A stretch of 17,036 bases of DNA from Crocinitomicaceae bacterium (GCA_018623405.1 JAAZVO010000028.1:1-17036); one strand, 5' to 3'. Counted from the first letter of the stretch, positions 1 through 8,123 are shown. The notes: a model not told the origin generated them from the sequence alone. Numbers and translations: made by a program.

Positions 1-261
1 GTAAAAGCTAATGAAATTGAAGAAAAGGTATTTAGCAACGACTCTTTAAAAATCTACGGAATAGCCTATAATTTTTCTGGTGAAACTGCCACCAACTTTC
101 AGTTTTTCCTAACAGACAGTGCAAAACATTTTTTTAGAGGAGCAATGTATTTTAACCTTCCTCCAAACCCTGATTCTTTGGCACCTGTTGAGCAATATAT
201 CAAACAAGATTTATTGCATTTAATTGAAACTTTTAGGTGGCAACCTGAACCTTCGAATTAA
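1..261 (+). CDS. gldD: Gliding motility lipoprotein GldD, C-terminal part (5' end outside window)
   Basis: The open frame enters at base 1 and stops at TAA 259-261, giving the last 86 residues of a protein whose start lies upstream. The visible part contains NFQFFLTDSAKHFFRGAMYF, then NPDSLAPVEQYIKQD and a closing HLIETFRWQ. From memory, this matches the C-terminal half of GldD, a lipoprotein of about 190 residues needed for gliding and T9SS function in Flavobacterium-type bacteria. The family pattern there is an FQF-x-LTDS-x-HF core, a PNxDSLxP segment and a final D-x-x-HL-x-ET-x-W. The lipobox and signal peptide are not in the window, so the lipoprotein status is inferred from the family. 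The 3' end overlaps the convergent ctaA gene by 29 bases. The identification is by recalled family pattern, without an alignment. Confidence 0.8.
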   Translation, partial: VKANEIEEKVFSNDSLKIYGIAYNFSGETATNFQFFLTDSAKHFFRGAMYFNLPPNPDSLAPVEQYIKQDLLHLIETFRWQPEPSN

Positions 262-1279
262 ACAGACCAAGCTGTTGAGCTAAAAATACCGTTGCTGCTA
301 AAAGCAATAGTGCTCCAAATTGGTGCAAAACGCCAAGCACCAAAGGAACGCTGTAGAGTAACGTAAACACACCTAATAAAAACTGAAAAGCTACAGCAAC
401 TAGTAACAAATTTCTACCAAGTATTTGATTATGTGATAGCTGTACAGATTTTAACTTGAACCAAATAAATATTACAAACCCAACAACAGCATAAGCTAAA
501 TACCTATGTATAAATTGAATGCCTGATTTTCCCTCGAAAAAGTTTAACCAAGCAGGCTCCATTGCAAATACAGCCTCACTTATCAAAGCGCCCTCTTCCA
601 TCAAAGGAAAATGATTATGTACTGTGCCTGCATCCATTCCGGCAACAAATGCCCCATACAAAATTTGAATTATCAAAAGGGGGAAAAACCATTTGATAAG
701 ATTTTGCCTTTTTGCTGCTTCATTGGTTATTTGCTTAACAGGCAGCCACAAATCAAAAGCTACCCATAGAGTAAATGCAAATGCAAAAAAAGCAGTAACC
801 AAATGGACGGCTAATCTGTAGTGACTAACTTTAGGCATATGTACCAATCCGCTTTTTACCATAAACCAGCCTAAAAACCCTTGAAACCCTCCTAAAATAA
901 AAATCATTATCAATCTTTTGGTTAAGTATTTAGGAATCATCTTTTTGTAGATAAACCAACCTAAAGGAATAATAAATACTAAACCAATTAACCTTCCCCA
1001 AACTCTATGAATATACTCCCACCAAAAAATTGATTTAAAATCATTTATGGTAAAATGACTATTTAATTCTTTAAACTCAGGAGATTGCTGATAATCAGCA
1101 AAAACCCGTTGCCACTCGGCATCAGTAAGCGGAGGAAATGTTCCTGCAACTAAACGCCAATCTACCATACTAAGACCCGACTCAGTTAATCTAGTAATAC
1201 CACCAATTACAACCATGGTGGCAATCATAAAAACGCCAATAAAAAGCCAAATTACTATCGGCTTCAATTTTTTCTCCAT
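233..1279 (-). CDS. ctaA: Heme A synthase, CtaA/COX15 family
   Basis: This is a 348-residue polytopic inner-membrane protein. It oxidises the C8 methyl of heme O to a formyl group, giving heme A for aa3-type cytochrome oxidases. The opening TM with GGITRLTESGLSMVDWR is the signature of the longer COX15-like (type 2) subgroup, and the length fits. Heme-ligand histidine candidates are H91 (EYIHRVWGR), H153/H159 (SHYRLAVH), H258 (FIHRYLAY) and H319 (GVLHQFGA), in the usual two-half arrangement. The start is ATG 1279, just 11 bases after the stop of the upstream lipoprotein gene, so the two are probably co-transcribed. The 3' end overlaps the convergent gldD tail. The partner heme O synthase (ctaB) is not in the window. 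Confidence 0.95.
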   Translation of the reverse strand: MEKKLKPIVIWLFIGVFMIATMVVIGGITRLTESGLSMVDWRLVAGTFPPLTDAEWQRVFADYQQSPEFKELNSHFTINDFKSIFWWEYIHRVWGRLIGLVFIIPLGWFIYKKMIPKYLTKRLIMIFILGGFQGFLGWFMVKSGLVHMPKVSHYRLAVHLVTAFFAFAFTLWVAFDLWLPVKQITNEAAKRQNLIKWFFPLLIIQILYGAFVAGMDAGTVHNHFPLMEEGALISEAVFAMEPAWLNFFEGKSGIQFIHRYLAYAVVGFVIFIWFKLKSVQLSHNQILGRNLLLVAVAFQFLLGVFTLLYSVPLVLGVLHQFGALLLLAATVFLAQQLGLFNSKVQVAT

Positions 1280-1290
1280 GAAAACTAAAA

Positions 1291-1692
1291 CTATTTAGGT
1301 GAGGTTAATGTTCCGATTAATCTGTCGAAAACATCAAAAATATTTGGGAAGCTTACAGAAGGCAATTCAAATAAGGCCCCATCATCATTACCTTCATCTT
1401 TATTTAGCAAGTATTGGGTAACTTCTACTTCAGCATCTTTAGCTTCTGCCGCTACTGTAAGTTTAACTTGATCTATGGTTTGCTCATCATTGGTTACAAT
1501 TTCTAAGCAATTTTTACCTTTTACTGTAAGCTTAACATTTTTGTTAGCGAAGTTGTTAAACTCCATAAATTCAGTAAGTTCTGTTTGGGTGTTAAAACAA
1601 ACATCAGATTTATAAACAACTTCTTTTTCAGTTGTGTATGAACAACCAAAAAGTGTAATTACTGTAAGAAAATAAAAAACTAGCTTTTTCAT
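1291..1692 (-). CDS. Small putative lipoprotein of unknown function
   Basis: This 133-residue protein is not recognised as a member of a named family. Residues 1-17 (MKKLVFYFLTVITLFGC) form a typical type II signal peptide ending in an LFGC lipobox, so C17 is the likely lipidated residue. The mature part is short and acidic, with two further cysteines (C32 and C61) that could form a disulfide. The centre (about residues 50-95) alternates polar and hydrophobic residues (VKLTVKGKNCLEIVT, QVKLTVAAEAKDAEVEVTQYL) as in a small beta-sandwich. The tail ends in a hydrophobic stretch, FPNIFDVFDRLIGTL. It lies upstream of ctaA in an apparent two-gene unit and has its own -7 element. A role linked to heme A or oxidase assembly would be guesswork from position alone. 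Confidence 0.8.
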   Translation of the reverse strand: MKKLVFYFLTVITLFGCSYTTEKEVVYKSDVCFNTQTELTEFMEFNNFANKNVKLTVKGKNCLEIVTNDEQTIDQVKLTVAAEAKDAEVEVTQYLLNKDEGNDDGALFELPSVSFPNIFDVFDRLIGTLTSPK

Positions 1693-1703
1693 TAAACCGA
1701 TTA

Positions 1704-1711
1704 CAAATATA
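1704..1711 (-). promoter_or_regulatory. Bacteroidota -7 promoter element (TATATTTG) for the lipoprotein-ctaA unit
   Basis: On the - strand TATATTTG matches the TAnnTTTG consensus used by the Bacteroidota primary sigma factor. It ends 11 bases before the ATG at 1692. No convincing TTTG -33 element is seen about 19-21 bases upstream, so the assignment rests on the -7 match and its position. Confidence 0.55.
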
Positions 1712-1760
1712 ACAAGTAGAAAATAAAAAAGTTAGCCCCAATGTCAATAAACTCTTAAGT

Positions 1761-1768
1761 TATCTTTG
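1761..1768 (+). promoter_or_regulatory. -7 promoter element (TATCTTTG) for tatC
   Basis: TATCTTTG matches TAnnTTTG and ends 6 bases before the preferred tatC ATG at 1775, so transcription would begin at or within a few bases of the start codon. The TTG inside this element (1766-1768) is in frame with tatC and can be mistaken for its start. No clear -33 element is visible. Confidence 0.55.
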
Positions 1769-1774
1769 CCGGCC

Positions 1775-2602
1775 ATGAGCAATTCAGGAAACGATGAAAT
1801 GTCATTCTTACAGCACCTTGAGGAGTTAAGATGGCATTTAGTAAGATCTATAAGTGCAATAGTAATATTGGCAGTTTTGGCATTTATTAGCAAATCGTTT
1901 GTTTTTGATGTGCTTATATTCTCACCTAAAAGAGCCGACTTTATCACTTATCAATTTTTATGTTGGCTATCTGTTCAATTAAATGGTTGGTTTCCTGCTC
2001 TGGTTAGTAAAGATATTTTGTGCATTGGAGGTAACATTCCCGACCTGCAAAACCTTAATATGGCAGGGCAATTTACTACCCACATTATGGTAAGTTTAAT
2101 TGCAGGGTTTATTGCTGCCTTTCCATATGTTTTTTGGGAAACTTGGCGTTTCATAAAACCCGGCTTGCACGACCAAGAGCAAAAAGTAGCAAGAGGTACT
2201 GTTTTTTTCTCATCTTCTTTATTTATTACCGGTGTTTTGTTTGGCTATTTTGTTATTGCCCCGCTTTCCATAAATTTTTTCTCAACTTATCAAGTAAGCT
2301 CAGAGGTAGCTAACCAATTTACTTTATCTACTTACATATCTACTTTAACTACAATAGTTTTGGCTTGTGGCTTTTTATTTGAATTACCTGTGGTAGTATA
2401 TTTTTTAACTAGAGCAGGATTAATTTATCCTGAGCTATTAAGGGCCTACAGAAAACATGCTATTGTGGGTGCTTTTATTCTTTCTGCTGTTTTAACTCCA
2501 CCGGATGTTTTTAGCCAGTTTTTGGTGAGTATTCCATTGGCAATTTTATATGAGATTAGTATAATTATCTCTAGAAGAACAATAAAAAAACAAACAGTTT
2601 AA
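1775..2602 (+). CDS. tatC: Sec-independent protein translocase TatC
   Basis: This 275-residue, six-TM inner-membrane protein is the receptor subunit that recognises twin-arginine signal peptides in the Tat pathway. The N-terminus carries the family hallmark, MSFLQHLEELRWHLVRS (H14, E17 and R19 correspond to the conserved H-LxELR core). A periplasmic loop region with FPYVFWETWRFIKPGL and a downstream acidic residue follows. Later come the TM blocks FGYFVIAPLSINFF and FELPVVVYFL and a final AVLTPPDVFSQFLVSIPLAILYE, all typical. I chose ATG 1775; the frame is open from TTG 1766, but that codon lies inside a promoter-like TATCTTTG. The DUF5686 gene starts 30 bases downstream with its own -7 element. 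TatA is not in the window. Confidence 0.96.
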   Translation: MSNSGNDEMSFLQHLEELRWHLVRSISAIVILAVLAFISKSFVFDVLIFSPKRADFITYQFLCWLSVQLNGWFPALVSKDILCIGGNIPDLQNLNMAGQFTTHIMVSLIAGFIAAFPYVFWETWRFIKPGLHDQEQKVARGTVFFSSSLFITGVLFGYFVIAPLSINFFSTYQVSSEVANQFTLSTYISTLTTIVLACGFLFELPVVVYFLTRAGLIYPELLRAYRKHAIVGAFILSAVLTPPDVFSQFLVSIPLAILYEISIIISRRTIKKQTV

Positions 2603-2617
2603 AGCCCTATTTCTTCT

Positions 2618-2625
2618 TAAATTTG
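2618..2625 (+). promoter_or_regulatory. -7 promoter element (TAAATTTG) for the DUF5686-lptB pair
   Basis: TAAATTTG is an exact TAnnTTTG match in the 30-base gap after tatC, ending 7 bases before the ATG at 2633. It would allow the DUF5686 gene and lptB to be transcribed independently of tatC. No good -33 TTTG is seen at the expected distance. Confidence 0.5.
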
Positions 2626-2632
2626 GGTCTCC

Positions 2633-5092
2633 ATGAAAAACCTCTCCTTTATCATTTTCCTTTTTGGAACTTTATCGGTATTTGCACAAAAAACGATAAT
2701 TTCAGGAGTGGTTACAGACCAATCTACAGGCTACCCTCTACCTTTTGTAAATATTAGTTTCAAAAATTCAAAAATTGGCACTTCAACAGATCTTGATGGA
2801 AAATATACGCTTGAAAGCTACTATGCTACAGATTCAATCACAGCCTCTTTTGTTGGATTTATTAAATCAACTCAAAAAGTTGTAAAAGAAAAAAGTCAAA
2901 TCATAAATTTTGAATTAGAGCCAACTAATGTTCAATTACAAGAAGTAGTTATTTCTACAAGCAAGAAAGACAAGTCCAATCCTGCCCATGCTTTATTAGA
3001 AAAAATTATTTCTAATAAAGAGGCTAATAACAAAGAAAAGCTAGATGCTTATCAATATGAAGTATATAATAAAATTGAATTTGATGTAAATAACATTCCG
3101 GAAGAGCTGAGAAACAAAAAAATAATGAAACCTTTTGAGTTTGTTTTTGATAACACGGATACCTCAGCAAAAAAGACCTACCTACCCCTTTTTATAACCG
3201 AAACGGTTTCTGACTATTACTTTAAAAACTATCCAACAGTATCCACGGAAGTAATTAAAGCTTCACAGGTATCAGGAATTGAAAATGCAAGTGTTTCGCA
3301 GTTTTTGGGAGACATGTACCAAAATGTAAACATCTACGACAATTACATTTTTGCATTCAACAAAAGCTTTGTAAGCCCAATTGCCAACTTTGGTAAGTTA
3401 TCTTACAATTACTATTTAGTGGATAGCGGCTTTAAAGACAATATTTGGTGCTATAAACTCACATTTATGCCTAAGCGCCAAGGCGAAATGACCTTCGAAG
3501 GAAACCTTTGGGTAGCAGACACATCTTATGCAGTAAAAGAAGTTGATGTTACTATTTCAGAGGGCTCAAATATCAATTTTATTAAAGAGTTTAAGGTAAA
3601 ACAAACCTTTAATCAGGTAGAGCCAGAAGTATGGATGCTCACAAAGGATGAATTGCTTATTGATTTTGAGGTTTCGAAAAATACAATGGGGCTTTATGGC
3701 AGAAAAAACTCATCTTATAAAAACTTCGTAATCAATAAACCTAAACTTGATGATTTCTACAGCTCATCAGATAATGTTATTGTAGAAAAAGATGCTAATT
3801 CAATTTCAAAAGAAACTTGGAACAGCCTCAGGCACGAGGAACTTTCTAACCAAGAGTTACGCATTTATAACATGATTGACTCTTTAAAAGAAGTACCGCA
3901 ATTCAACACTTATTTAGACATTTTCACCTTGATTGCTTCGGGTTATTACGTAACCGGAAATGTTGAGATTGGCCCGTACTTTACCTTTTACAGTTACAAC
4001 CCCATTGAGGGAAACAGGTTAAAGTTTAGCATGCGCAGTAGCAATGAGTTTTCAACCAACTTTATGCCTGAGTTTTATGTGGCCTACGGAACTTTAGATA
4101 AGCAATGGAAATACGGGTTAGGGTTTCAATACTTTCCAACTAAAGACCCAAGGCGAAAAATTGGAGGTTATTTTAAAACAGATGTTGAGCAATTAGGAAT
4201 GAGTCAAAATGCTTGGCGAAATGATAATATTTTGACTTCTCTCTTTAGAAGAAATCCGGCACTGCAACTTAATGGCTATCGAGAATACGATTTATATTAT
4301 GAAAGAGAGTGGTTTCAAGGTTTATTAAATCAATTAAACTTTACCCACCGATACATTTGGAGTATTAGCCCTAATTTAAAGTTCATGGAACAAACGCCTG
4401 ATGGCTCTTATGCAAACTCGCATAACATCAGCTTCTCAGAGGTTAGTTTACTCACACGGTTTGCCTACAAAGAAAAATATGTGGCCGGGGAGTTTGAAAG
4501 AATTAGCTTAGGTACTATTTACCCAACCATACAAGCAAAACTAATTTTAGGATTAAGCAATGTCTTTGGTTCAAATTACGACTATCAAAAAGCAATAATT
4601 ACTGTAGAAGACAAAATAAGATGGGGATATTTTGGTTACTCTGATGTGAATTTTACTGCAGGTAAAATATTTGGAAGAACTCCTTTTCCAATACTTGAAT
4701 TACACAATGGAAACGAAACCCTTTTTTATGACCCGTACGCCTTCAACCTAATGAATTTTTATGAATTCGTTTCAGACCAATGGGTTAGTCTATCATTTAC
4801 ACACCACTTTAATGGTTTGCTATTAAACAAAATGCCGTTGCTTAATAATTTAAAATTACGTGAAGTAGCCACATTTAAAACAGTAGCGGGCACATTAAAT
4901 CCCTCAAACCAAAATTTAATGTTGTTTCCTGTAGGGTTAAACCCATTATCTAAACCTTATGCCGAAGGTGGAGTTGGAGTTGAAAACATCATCAAATTTT
5001 TTAGGATAGATGCCTTATGGAGACTTTCCTACTTAAATAACCCTAATATTGCAAAGTTTGGAATAAGAGCTGCTTTTCAACTAGATTTTTAA
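2633..5092 (+). CDS. DUF5686 and carboxypeptidase-like regulatory domain outer-membrane protein
   Basis: This 819-residue protein starts with a Sec signal peptide (residues 1-19, cleavage likely after VFA before Q). Next comes a CarboxypepD-regulatory-like beta-sandwich at about residues 22-105 ([20 protein letters not shown], then [12 protein letters not shown] and FVGF). The remainder matches the DUF5686 family known from Bacteroidota. It is rich in aromatic, alternating strands in its second half and ends in the terminal aromatic QLDF, as expected for an outer-membrane beta-barrel. The biochemical function of the family is not established. The stop codon shares one base with the lptB start (TAATG), so the two genes are tightly coupled. 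That invites, but does not prove, a link to LPS transport or outer-membrane assembly. Confidence 0.88.
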   Translation: MKNLSFIIFLFGTLSVFAQKTIISGVVTDQSTGYPLPFVNISFKNSKIGTSTDLDGKYTLESYYATDSITASFVGFIKSTQKVVKEKSQIINFELEPTNVQLQEVVISTSKKDKSNPAHALLEKIISNKEANNKEKLDAYQYEVYNKIEFDVNNIPEELRNKKIMKPFEFVFDNTDTSAKKTYLPLFITETVSDYYFKNYPTVSTEVIKASQVSGIENASVSQFLGDMYQNVNIYDNYIFAFNKSFVSPIANFGKLSYNYYLVDSGFKDNIWCYKLTFMPKRQGEMTFEGNLWVADTSYAVKEVDVTISEGSNINFIKEFKVKQTFNQVEPEVWMLTKDELLIDFEVSKNTMGLYGRKNSSYKNFVINKPKLDDFYSSSDNVIVEKDANSISKETWNSLRHEELSNQELRIYNMIDSLKEVPQFNTYLDIFTLIASGYYVTGNVEIGPYFTFYSYNPIEGNRLKFSMRSSNEFSTNFMPEFYVAYGTLDKQWKYGLGFQYFPTKDPRRKIGGYFKTDVEQLGMSQNAWRNDNILTSLFRRNPALQLNGYREYDLYYEREWFQGLLNQLNFTHRYIWSISPNLKFMEQTPDGSYANSHNISFSEVSLLTRFAYKEKYVAGEFERISLGTIYPTIQAKLILGLSNVFGSNYDYQKAIITVEDKIRWGYFGYSDVNFTAGKIFGRTPFPILELHNGNETLFYDPYAFNLMNFYEFVSDQWVSLSFTHHFNGLLLNKMPLLNNLKLREVATFKTVAGTLNPSNQNLMLFPVGLNPLSKPYAEGGVGVENIIKFFRIDALWRLSYLNNPNIAKFGIRAAFQLDF

Positions 5093-5859
5093 TGAAGCTA
5101 CAGGCAAAAAACTTAATTAAGAAATATAAAAGCCGAACGGTAGTAAATGGTGTTTCCATAAATGTAAACCAGGGCGAAATAGTAGGTTTATTAGGCCCCA
5201 ACGGAGCCGGAAAAACAACTTCATTCTATATGATTGTTGGCTTAATTAAACCTAATGAGGGCAATATTTTTCTTGATGATATTGAAATAACTAAAGAAGC
5301 GATGTATAAACGTGCCCAAAAAGGCATAGCATATTTACCTCAAGAAGCTAGTGTTTTTAGAAAGTTGAGCGTAGAAGATAATATCTCTGCTATTTTAGAG
5401 ATGACCAAACTTTCGAAAACTGAAAGAAAGGAAAAGCTAGAAAACCTGCTTAATGAATTTGGTCTACAGCATGTTAGAAAGAATAGAGGAGATTTACTTT
5501 CAGGTGGAGAACGAAGAAGAACCGAAATTGCAAGGGCGCTTGCCGTTGATCCTAAATTTATATTATTAGATGAGCCTTTTGCAGGAGTTGACCCTATTGC
5601 GGTAGAAGATATTCAATCTATTGTAGCTCAGTTAAAAGAGAAAAACATCGGCATATTAATTACCGATCATAATGTACAAGAAACCCTATCTATTACAGAC
5701 AGGGCTTATTTACTTTTTGAAGGAAACATTCTTAAATCGGGCACAGCCGAAGAGCTTGCTGCAGATGAGCAAGTTAGAAAAGTTTATTTAGGTCAGAATT
5801 TTGAATTACGAAGGCCAAAAACTCAAGCGGTTTCTAACTCAAACAACTCAAACTCGTAA
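5092..5859 (+). CDS. lptB: LPS export ABC transporter ATP-binding protein LptB
   Basis: This 255-residue cytoplasmic ATPase powers the LptFG complex that extracts LPS from the inner membrane. All ABC motifs are present: Walker [10 protein letters not shown] (residues 35-43), Q-loop YLPQE, signature LSGGERRR (136-143), Walker B FILLDEP with D160 and E161, and H-loop ITDH (H193). The arginine-rich LSGGERRR signature and the ending [13 protein letters not shown] are specific to the LptB group. The last dozen or so residues ([16 protein letters not shown]) are a low-complexity extension beyond the usual length near 241. This extension is read from DNA antisense to the end of purS, so it may be a stop-codon slip of no functional weight. 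The start ATG overlaps the preceding stop by one base. Confidence 0.96.
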   Translation: MKLQAKNLIKKYKSRTVVNGVSINVNQGEIVGLLGPNGAGKTTSFYMIVGLIKPNEGNIFLDDIEITKEAMYKRAQKGIAYLPQEASVFRKLSVEDNISAILEMTKLSKTERKEKLENLLNEFGLQHVRKNRGDLLSGGERRRTEIARALAVDPKFILLDEPFAGVDPIAVEDIQSIVAQLKEKNIGILITDHNVQETLSITDRAYLLFEGNILKSGTAEELAADEQVRKVYLGQNFELRRPKTQAVSNSNNSNS

Positions 5860-6083
5860 GTTTCAGTAATTAGGTTTGCCAAAAGCTTTTTACAAGCCTC
5901 TTCAACCATTTCATTTGCAGCTTCTTCAGAACTTGCTTCTAACTCAAGATGAATATGTTTACCAATTCTAACATTAGAAATTTCAGGCAAGCCTACATTG
6001 GCCATGCTGTTAGAAACTGCTTTGCCTTGTGGGTCTAACAAGGCTTGGTGAGGCATAATATTAATTTCTGCTCTATATTTCAT
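5823..6083 (-). CDS. purS: Phosphoribosylformylglycinamidine synthase subunit PurS
   Basis: This 86-residue protein has the usual PurS length. PurS is the small structural subunit that brings together PurL and the glutaminase PurQ in the fourth step of purine synthesis. Family pattern: [20 protein letters not shown] near the N-terminus (strand, then the LDPQGKAV motif), then [13 protein letters not shown], then a helix [18 protein letters not shown] and a closing acidic strand. A free PurS implies that this genome has a split PurS/PurL/PurQ enzyme instead of the fused large enzyme; purL and purQ are not in the window. The ATG lies inside the end of pssA (11-base overlap), suggesting translational coupling. 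The 3' end overlaps convergent lptB by 37 bases. Confidence 0.92.
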   Translation of the reverse strand: MKYRAEINIMPHQALLDPQGKAVSNSMANVGLPEISNVRIGKHIHLELEASSEEAANEMVEEACKKLLANLITETYEFELFELETA

Positions 6084-6945
6084 TTTTAAAACTTCTATAT
6101 CCTATTAAAGAAACAATAATGTACAAAACAATGGCAAATGGAATCAACAAAAAATCTAGTTGAGCCCAAAATCCTAACCATCGTTTTATGGGAACAAAAT
6201 AAGGTAAAAAGTTAAGAAGGGTAATTGCTCCAAGCAATATAAAAAAGTTAAATACCAACTTGTTTTCAACATACTTCAAACTTTTTAATTTCAACGAAAA
6301 AAGTGGAATTCTACTAACCAATAAAGCAGAAGCAACTATGCCCAAAATAATATGAAAGTCGGGTTCGAAAAATATAGTAGCTGTATAAAAATCAAATTTA
6401 TCCCAATAGTACATCCGTGTAACAGCAGCAAGCTGTTCTTGTGTTAAAGGTTGATAATAATTTAAGTTATACTGTATTTCCATTATAAATCCCAAAGAAC
6501 CTATTAGTATGGCATTTGCAGGAGTTGGAAGTCCTAAAAAATGATTTGTTTGTTTGGTATCTGTATTGAATTTAGCAAGCCTTAATGAGGAAAAAACCGG
6601 CACTACAAATCCAATTAAACTCACTAATAAATCACCTAATTGTCTTTCATAAACCGGCACAAAATAATTGCCTTGAGCTATGCTTAGGTATTGAAAAAGC
6701 ATAACACCGGGCAACACACCAAAGGTTACCATGTCTGCTAAAGAATCTAGCTCGCCCCCAAAATCTGATTTTACTTTTAGCAGCCTTGCTGCAAACCCAT
6801 CAAAAAAATCCAAAACAGCAGCAATTAATATACAGTAGAAAGCTTCTGTAAGACCTTGATTAAAAGCCAATAAAACACCTACTAATCCAAAAAATAGGTT
6901 TAAAGAGGTTAAAAAATTCGGAATAAAGGCCTTTATGTTTTGCAC
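6073..6945 (-). CDS. pssA: CDP-diacylglycerol-serine O-phosphatidyltransferase
   Basis: This 290-residue multi-pass membrane enzyme makes phosphatidylserine, the precursor of phosphatidylethanolamine, from CDP-diacylglycerol and serine. The CDP-alcohol phosphatidyltransferase motif D-x2-D-G-x2-A-R-x8-G-x3-D-x3-D is complete at D46, D49, G50, A53, R54, G63, D67 and D71. The opening NIKAFIPNFLTSLNLFFG is typical of bacterial PssA. The protein is longer than the 230-250 residues common in the phylum, owing to a polar insert around residues 150-190 (YYQPLTQEQLAAV and following). I chose GTG 6945. The frame also opens at TTG 6954, but that codon is part of a TATATTTG promoter element. It is followed by an 11-base overlap into purS. 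Confidence 0.93.
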   Translation of the reverse strand: MQNIKAFIPNFLTSLNLFFGLVGVLLAFNQGLTEAFYCILIAAVLDFFDGFAARLLKVKSDFGGELDSLADMVTFGVLPGVMLFQYLSIAQGNYFVPVYERQLGDLLVSLIGFVVPVFSSLRLAKFNTDTKQTNHFLGLPTPANAILIGSLGFIMEIQYNLNYYQPLTQEQLAAVTRMYYWDKFDFYTATIFFEPDFHIILGIVASALLVSRIPLFSLKLKSLKYVENKLVFNFFILLGAITLLNFLPYFVPIKRWLGFWAQLDFLLIPFAIVLYIIVSLIGYRSFKNEI

Positions 6946-6951
6946 AGGCAG

Positions 6952-6959
6952 CAAATATA
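6952..6959 (-). promoter_or_regulatory. -7 promoter element (TATATTTG) for pssA-purS
   Basis: On the - strand TATATTTG is an exact TAnnTTTG match ending 6 bases before the preferred GTG start at 6945, the same spacing as at tatC. An imperfect TTCG lies about 20 bases upstream of it, a poor -33 candidate. The implied mRNA has almost no leader. Confidence 0.55.
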
Positions 6960-7029
6960 TCCTTTAATAGGTTGACGAATATCATTGGCAATTTTTCTGT
7001 GTTTAAAGAGTTATATCCTGCGTAATTAC

Positions 7030-7037
7030 GATATTTG
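7030..7037 (+). promoter_or_regulatory. Probable -7 promoter element (GATATTTG) for the porV-like operon
   Basis: GATATTTG differs from TAnnTTTG at one position and ends 6 bases before the ATG at 7044. It is the best candidate for driving the four-gene run that follows. It lies in the 98-base gap shared with the divergent pssA promoter. No -33 element is evident. Confidence 0.4.
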
Positions 7038-7043
7038 ACCTTT

Positions 7044-8123
7044 ATGAAAAAGCTTCAAGGCGCCTTTTTTATTTGCTTACTCCTTTCAAGTTTATTTGGG
7101 TTTTCTCAAGCAAGAAAATACAGTAACGAATTCATGAAAATTGGAGTTGGTGCTAGAGCCTTAGGCATGAGCAGAGCCCAAACAGCAGTGGTAGATGACT
7201 TAACTTCAGGCTATTGGAATCCGGCAGGCTTGTTAGGTATTGAAAGTAACTTCCAAGTAAACTTTATGCATGCTGAATACTTTGCAGGCATTGCAAAATT
7301 TGATTATGGTTCTTTCGCTAAACCGCTAAATGATAACTCTGCAATTGGCATTTCTGTAATTCGGTTTGGGGTAGATGATATTCCAAACACCTTAGAATTG
7401 ATTGACGCCAATAACAACATTAACTATAATAGAGTCTCTACATTTTCGGCAGTTGATTATGGCTTTTTATTGTCTTATGCAAGAGCTACTAAAGTTGAAG
7501 GACTGAACCTTGGAGGAAACCTAAAAATAATAAATAGGCGTGTTGGAGACTTCGCAAAAGCATGGGGGTTTGGGCTAGATGCTGCTGCCCAATACAAAGT
7601 TGATAATTGGCAATTTGGTGCTATTTTTAGAGATGTTACTACTACTGCAAACTCTTGGCAATACACCTTATCAGATAGAACCATTGAAGTATTTCAAATT
7701 ACAGGCAATGAAATTCCGCAAAATGGATTAGAGCTTACTGCCCCATCTTTAACCTTGGGTGCAGGCAGGTATTTTCCTATTAAACAAAAATTTGGATTGC
7801 TTATGGCATTAGACCTAGAAAACTCTTTTGATGGTCAGCGCAATTCGGTAATATCTTCAAAGTATTTCAATATGGATCCTTATTTTGGACTTGAAGCTAA
7901 TTACGCCAACTTAGTTTTTTTGCGCGCAGGTATAGGGCAATTCCAAAAAGTAAAAGCGGAGATAGGAAATTTTACAACAACCACTTTTCAACCAAATTTT
8001 GGAGTTGGGCTTAGGTTAAAAGGTATTTCAATAGATTATGCCTTAACCGATATTGGCGATCAGTCTGTAGCGTTATATTCAAATATTTTCTCTATTAAGC
8101 TAGACTTAAACCGCAGTGAATGA
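7044..8123 (+). CDS. PorV/PorQ-family outer-membrane protein (T9SS-associated)
   Basis: This 359-residue protein has a Sec signal peptide (MKKLQGAFFICLLLSSLFGFSQA, cleavage near SQA). The mature start, KYSNEFMKIGVGARALGMSRA, is followed by DDLTSGYWNPAGL and MHAEYFAGIAKFDYG. This is the pattern of the PorV/PorQ family, FadL-like outer-membrane barrels. PorV is the shuttle that delivers T9SS cargo to the PorU sortase, and PorQ belongs to the attachment complex. I do not separate the two subtypes. Its position directly upstream of a C25 peptidase, with a 4-base ATGA overlap, is typical of porV-type/porU-type pairs. I chose ATG 7044; an in-frame TTG at 7035 sits inside the promoter-like GATATTTG. 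Confidence 0.88.
   Translation: MKKLQGAFFICLLLSSLFGFSQARKYSNEFMKIGVGARALGMSRAQTAVVDDLTSGYWNPAGLLGIESNFQVNFMHAEYFAGIAKFDYGSFAKPLNDNSAIGISVIRFGVDDIPNTLELIDANNNINYNRVSTFSAVDYGFLLSYARATKVEGLNLGGNLKIINRRVGDFAKAWGFGLDAAAQYKVDNWQFGAIFRDVTTTANSWQYTLSDRTIEVFQITGNEIPQNGLELTAPSLTLGAGRYFPIKQKFGLLMALDLENSFDGQRNSVISSKYFNMDPYFGLEANYANLVFLRAGIGQFQKVKAEIGNFTTTTFQPNFGVGLRLKGISIDYALTDIGDQSVALYSNIFSIKLDLNRSE

Noticed and set aside
1744..1947. Short open frame on the - strand overlapping the start of tatC
   Set aside because: It is antisense to strongly conserved tatC codons, has no recognisable domain and covers the tatC promoter.
7475..7684. Short - strand open frame inside the porV-like gene
   Set aside because: It lies wholly within a clear coding gene on the other strand and has no family features.
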